The translations under genes and the position numbers were made by a program. This document shows, piece after piece, positions 60,073 to 64,000 of a stretch of 64,000 nt of DNA (its first letter is position 1; each line of letters opens with the position of its first letter). The notes beneath the pieces were generated by a model. It saw only the letters and a list, made by a program, of their open reading frames with translations. It made no database searches and was not told where the DNA came from. This stretch comes from Oceanihabitans gracilariae (lineage in GTDB: Bacteria > Bacteroidota > Bacteroidia > Flavobacteriales > Flavobacteriaceae), in assembly GCF_042684485.1 (NCBI RefSeq), contig NZ_JBHULM010000011.1, forward strand, positions 62,001 to 126,000, read 5' to 3'.

Positions 60073-63000
60073 ATGAAAACAAAACTAATTTTCACAACCT
60101 TCATCTTTTTTTTAATTACTAGCACTTTTTATGGACAATCAATAATTAAAAGCCAAAGTTTCGATTATGGTGCTTCTGGTTATTCCGATGATTTAACCTA
60201 TACAACATCAGGAAATACTACTATTACTAATGCCTCTTCAGAATCTGCTCCTAACTCTTTTAAGTTAAATAGTAACAACTCAAATATAACATTTCAAAAT
60301 GTAGATATATCTTCCTTTTCCAATGTAACCGCAACGGTTTCTTTTTCTTCTGTAAATGCAAAAAACAATAAAGATCTATTTTTATATGTTTCGTATGATA
60401 ATGGAACTAATTGGAACGAAATTAAATTAATTGATGGTCAAAATAATCGTTCTGGAGGAGAAACTTGGGCTTGGGGAACACCAGATAATAGTGGTGGAGC
60501 GGTAACCTCAAACCCATATACATTTAGTATTCCAGATACAGAAAATAGCATTAAACTAATACTAAGAGCTAGTCAAGCGAACAATTCTAATTTTTTTTAT
60601 GTAGATAACATTATAGTTAAAGGAACAGCTTCCACACCTTGTATAGAACCAACAGCACAAGCATCAAATTTAACTTTTGGTACAGTAACAGAGACTAGTA
60701 TTGTAGGTAATTTCACAGCAGCTTCGTCAACACCAGACAATTATTTAGTATTAATGAACACTACAGGCACAACACCTTCGCCTGCTCCTACAGACACGAA
60801 CTCCTATGCTATAGGTGATACTATAGGCGGAGCAACTGTGATAGATACCGATACTAACACAACATTTACAGCTACAAGTTTATCACCAACAACAACCTAT
60901 TACTTTTATATATATAGTTTCAATACTGCTTGTGGTGATGGTCCAGATTATTATACTACAGCTCCATTATCTAGCAATGAAACTACAATAGCTGGTCCAT
61001 TAATTGTACCAGCTACTGGCACAAATACCTATTCTGTATGTTCTGGAAACTTATACGATAATGGTGGAAGCACTGGTGATTACTCAAATAACTCTTCTGG
61101 ATATACGGTATTAAACCCAAGTACTCCAGGGAACTTTGTAGAGGTTTCTGGGACAATAGAGACAGAATTTGGTTATGATAATGTATATATTTATGATGGT
61201 GTCGGAATTGGAGGCACATTATTATGGGATGGTTCAGGAGCTTTAACTGTTCCAACTACCACATCTATATCTGGCCCTTTAACAGTTTACTTTACATCAG
61301 ATTATAGTATTATAGATACTGGTTTCGATTTAACTATTAACTGTACAACAACTCCAGGAACGGTATCGTATTGCGTGCCTTCTATTAGTGCAACATACCA
61401 GCCACCTACAAACTACATAAATACAGTTTCTTTTATAGGTAACTTACAAGATATTACAAATACAAGTACATATAGCGATCCTACACCTAGAGGATATCAA
61501 GATTTTACAGGTTTAGCAACAAAAGCTATACAAGCACAAGGCCAAGGCGTTAATATTTATGTAGGTACAGAATTTTCCGGATACTATAAAGCTTGGGTAG
61601 ATTGGAATAAGGATGGTGATTTCACAGATCTTAATGAAGATATTTATGATGTTGGAGGCATTGCACAAGCCTCTACAACTTTTGGTTTTGTAATACCAAC
61701 AACTGCACTCCCTGGAGATTATAGAATTCGTATTCGTATGAGTGATTATAATGGCTTTGCTAATTTTGGACCATGTGGTAATTCAAATTATTATGGTGAA
61801 GCAGAAGATTATTTATTTACCGTTATTGAAAGTTGTGATGCTAATATTGCAACAATAACAGATGGCGAAAGCTGTGGCACAGGAACTGTAGATTTATATG
61901 CTACCGGAACCACTGGAGTTACTGGCTTTAACATCTACACTACCGAAACTGGAGGAACAGTTTTATCTCCTGCTCCTACATTTACTGCTCCTGGAGGAGT
62001 ACCAACTGCAAGCTGGACATCTCCTTCACTTGCAACTACAACCACATATTGGATAACTGCCACAAATGGTAGTTGCGAATCTTTAGTAAGAACTCCTATT
62101 GAGGCTACAATAAGCCCTACACCAACGGTTACTTTTACTCCTTCCGCACCTACAGTATGTGGAGCCAATGAAATTATTCAACTTACAGCAGAAGGAGATA
62201 TAGAAACCGCATACTTAATTCAAGAAGATTTTGAAACTGGTGATTTAGGCGTGTTTACAACTAATAATATTGTAAATAACGGAGCTACAATTAACAACAA
62301 AACAAAATGGCAAAATAGAACAAGTACTTTTGTTCCTTCACAAGAAACTTGGTTTCCTGCCATATCTACAGGTTTTGGAAACAATAAATTTGTAATGTCC
62401 ACTTCTGATGTAGGTACATATACCACACATAATCAACTAATTTCACCTACAGTAAATACCACGGCCTTTTTAGACCTTACCTTAGATTTCAAAATGTACC
62501 ATTCACGCTATTTTAAAGACAACACTTATCCAACTGATGAAAATGTAAAAATTGAAGTTTCTACGGATGGCGGAACAAATTGGACAGTATTACCTACAGG
62601 AAACATAACATCAGATATAGGTATTGGCACCAAATTCGATTTACTATCCTATAACTTAAATGCTTATACAAATGAAAACACCTTAAGAATTAGAATAAAA
62701 TATTACGCAGGATGGTGTGATGGTGTTGCCATAGATGATTTTAACTTATATGGAGAAAAAACTATAAACACCGCCTTTGATTATGACACTACAACTGTAG
62801 ACGCATATACAGATGCAGCTGCTACAGCTAGCTATACACCAAATACTCCTGCTACTACAATATGGATAAAACCAACACTTACGCAACTAGAAAATGAAAC
62901 ATTTAACATTCCTGTTAGCACCACACTATCTAACGGTTGTACAGTAAGCAGTAGTATTGTAGTTACTAACAACACAAAAGTATTTAAAGGAGGTGGTACA

Positions 63001-64000
63001 GACTGGAGTGATCCTACCAACTGGAAACCGGAAGGAGTACCAACTCCAGATAATTGTGTTGTTATTCCTGATGGAGAAGCATGTAAAGTACCTAACAATA
63101 TAAGCATACCATTTCCTCCTTTTGACTATCAAGCATATGCTAAAAACCTAACAGTGCACAGCGCTGGAGGTTTAGAAATACTAACAGACAACTATTTAAC
63201 AGTTACAGATTGGGTAAATGTAAAAGCAGGAGGAGATTTAACCATTAAATCTGGAGGTAGCCTAATTCAGGTTACAGACGTAGCTTCTAATAATAATTCT
63301 GGAAATATTACCATGGAAAGAACTGCTACAATTAATAGTCCTTATGATTACATTTATTGGGCATCTCCTGTTGAAGGTTTTAATGTTACAAATGTATCTC
63401 CTGGATCTTCTAATATTTACGAATGGATTCCAACCATAAGTGGTAATTATGGAGATTGGTCAGCAACAACAGAAAATATGATTCCTGGTAAAGGATATAT
63501 TATTAGAAATGTAACAGGTACTCCAACTCCATCAACCCCTGAGTTTGTTGGAACACCAAATAACGGAATAATTACTAAAGCCATTACTAGAGGTACATAT
63601 AATGGAGCAGATTATCCTGGAGGAGGCTCTACAATGGCAACCAAACTAGACGATAACTGGAACTTAATAGGTAACCCTTATCCTTCAGCTATTTCAGCAG
63701 ACACATTTATTTCAACAAATGCTGGAGTAATTGATGATGATGTAAACAACTCTATTCAAGGAACTGTATACCTATGGAGACATATAGAAACTCCTAGCAA
63801 TGCAGTAAACGATCCTTTTTACCAAGGTTATATTTACAATTACACCCCTAACGACTATGTGGCATACAACAGCACAGGTTCTAACCCATCTGGATTTGAT
63901 GGCAAAATTGCTTCAGGGCAAGCCTTTTTTGTACTCATGGAACATACAGCTCCTGTAAATTCAAATGTTATATTCAATAACACCATGCGTGGTGAAACAT
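60073..64000 (+). CDS. Second giant multidomain surface protein (3' end beyond window)
   Basis: An open frame from ATG 60073 to the window end, 1309 codons without a stop. Signal peptide MKTKLIFTTFIFFLITSTFYGQ. By eye: a jelly-roll-like domain (about 25-190), FN3 (about 195-300), a CUB-like domain (about 316-424: CSGNLYDNGGSTGDYSNN ... GYDNVYIYDG), GEVED (about 497-583: AWVDWNKDGDF), an Ig-like region, a second jelly-roll-like region (about 715-900), then the YWASPVEGFNV module nearly identical to that of the preceding giant protein (from about residue 975). A T9SS sorting domain is expected after base 64000 but is not visible. Confidence 0.9.
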   Translation, partial: MKTKLIFTTFIFFLITSTFYGQSIIKSQSFDYGASGYSDDLTYTTSGNTTITNASSESAPNSFKLNSNNSNITFQNVDISSFSNVTATVSFSSVNAKNNKDLFLYVSYDNGTNWNEIKLIDGQNNRSGGETWAWGTPDNSGGAVTSNPYTFSIPDTENSIKLILRASQANNSNFFYVDNIIVKGTASTPCIEPTAQASNLTFGTVTETSIVGNFTAASSTPDNYLVLMNTTGTTPSPAPTDTNSYAIGDTIGGATVIDTDTNTTFTATSLSPTTTYYFYIYSFNTACGDGPDYYTTAPLSSNETTIAGPLIVPATGTNTYSVCSGNLYDNGGSTGDYSNNSSGYTVLNPSTPGNFVEVSGTIETEFGYDNVYIYDGVGIGGTLLWDGSGALTVPTTTSISGPLTVYFTSDYSIIDTGFDLTINCTTTPGTVSYCVPSISATYQPPTNYINTVSFIGNLQDITNTSTYSDPTPRGYQDFTGLATKAIQAQGQGVNIYVGTEFSGYYKAWVDWNKDGDFTDLNEDIYDVGGIAQASTTFGFVIPTTALPGDYRIRIRMSDYNGFANFGPCGNSNYYGEAEDYLFTVIESCDANIATITDGESCGTGTVDLYATGTTGVTGFNIYTTETGGTVLSPAPTFTAPGGVPTASWTSPSLATTTTYWITATNGSCESLVRTPIEATISPTPTVTFTPSAPTVCGANEIIQLTAEGDIETAYLIQEDFETGDLGVFTTNNIVNNGATINNKTKWQNRTSTFVPSQETWFPAISTGFGNNKFVMSTSDVGTYTTHNQLISPTVNTTAFLDLTLDFKMYHSRYFKDNTYPTDENVKIEVSTDGGTNWTVLPTGNITSDIGIGTKFDLLSYNLNAYTNENTLRIRIKYYAGWCDGVAIDDFNLYGEKTINTAFDYDTTTVDAYTDAAATASYTPNTPATTIWIKPTLTQLENETFNIPVSTTLSNGCTVSSSIVVTNNTKVFKGGGTDWSDPTNWKPEGVPTPDNCVVIPDGEACKVPNNISIPFPPFDYQAYAKNLTVHSAGGLEILTDNYLTVTDWVNVKAGGDLTIKSGGSLIQVTDVASNNNSGNITMERTATINSPYDYIYWASPVEGFNVTNVSPGSSNIYEWIPTISGNYGDWSATTENMIPGKGYIIRNVTGTPTPSTPEFVGTPNNGIITKAITRGTYNGADYPGGGSTMATKLDDNWNLIGNPYPSAISADTFISTNAGVIDDDVNNSIQGTVYLWRHIETPSNAVNDPFYQGYIYNYTPNDYVAYNSTGSNPSGFDGKIASGQAFFVLMEHTAPVNSNVIFNNTMRGET

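Noticed and set aside
55085..63132. Several minus-strand open frames of 68-146 codons inside the giant surface-protein genes
   Set aside because: They are low-complexity Val/Pro/Thr-rich reversals of Thr/Asn/Gly-rich repeats on the coding strand and have no independent start context.

Overview
The window is a chromosomal segment of a low-GC member of the Bacteroidota, almost certainly a marine member of the Flavobacteriaceae. The signs are type IX secretion (T9SS) C-terminal sorting domains on several exported proteins, a CarboxypepD_reg/TonB outer-membrane receptor with its own LacI regulator, promoters of the Bacteroidota TAnnTTTG type, a tmRNA with the tag GENNYALAA, and small dispersed palindromes of a kind common in flavobacterial genomes. 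The sequence alone does not fix the genus. I saw no rRNA, tRNA, CRISPR array, integrase or classical insertion sequence.

Layout. 1-8.5 kb: typA (cut by the window edge), kdsA, and small envelope or membrane genes, ending in a MarR/ArsR-like regulator and creD. Two identical-armed palindromes precede two of these units. 8.6-17 kb: a class III cyclase-TPR protein, a catalase-like/SRPBCC fusion, a YitT protein, and a minus-strand operon of patatin, a duplicated-domain membrane protein and a DyP peroxidase. 17-20.3 kb: a decayed gene, two NAD(P)-dependent oxidoreductases and ssrA. 20.3-28.7 kb: a catabolic locus (LacI, TonB receptor, GH63-type hydrolase, Na+/solute symporter, glycerate kinase, and a decayed phosphomannose-isomerase-like gene) that fits uptake and splitting of mannosyl- or glucosylglycerate. 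28.7-30.7 kb: two rhodaneses and two thioredoxin-fold proteins.

30.8-38.7 kb: a complete trpEGDCFBA operon. It is preceded by a leader peptide with three consecutive Trp codons and an intrinsic terminator. A GIY-YIG gene flanked by inverted hairpin repeats sits between trpB and trpA, and a small membrane gene and trmL follow. 38.8-53.8 kb: housekeeping and envelope genes (lipB, Pmp3-like protein, lysS, hemL, glucosaminidase, PLP desulfhydrase), a membrane-anchored OmpR-type winged-helix protein divergent from a TonB-like protein, tandem YceI proteins, an M28 peptidase and a diheme cytochrome. 54-64 kb: two very large, related T9SS-exported multidomain proteins; the second runs off the window.

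The observations I rate highest are the trp attenuator, the GIY-YIG gene bounded by inverted hairpins, the glycosylglycerate locus, the catalase-like/DyP/patatin cluster, and the paired operators around the creD cluster.
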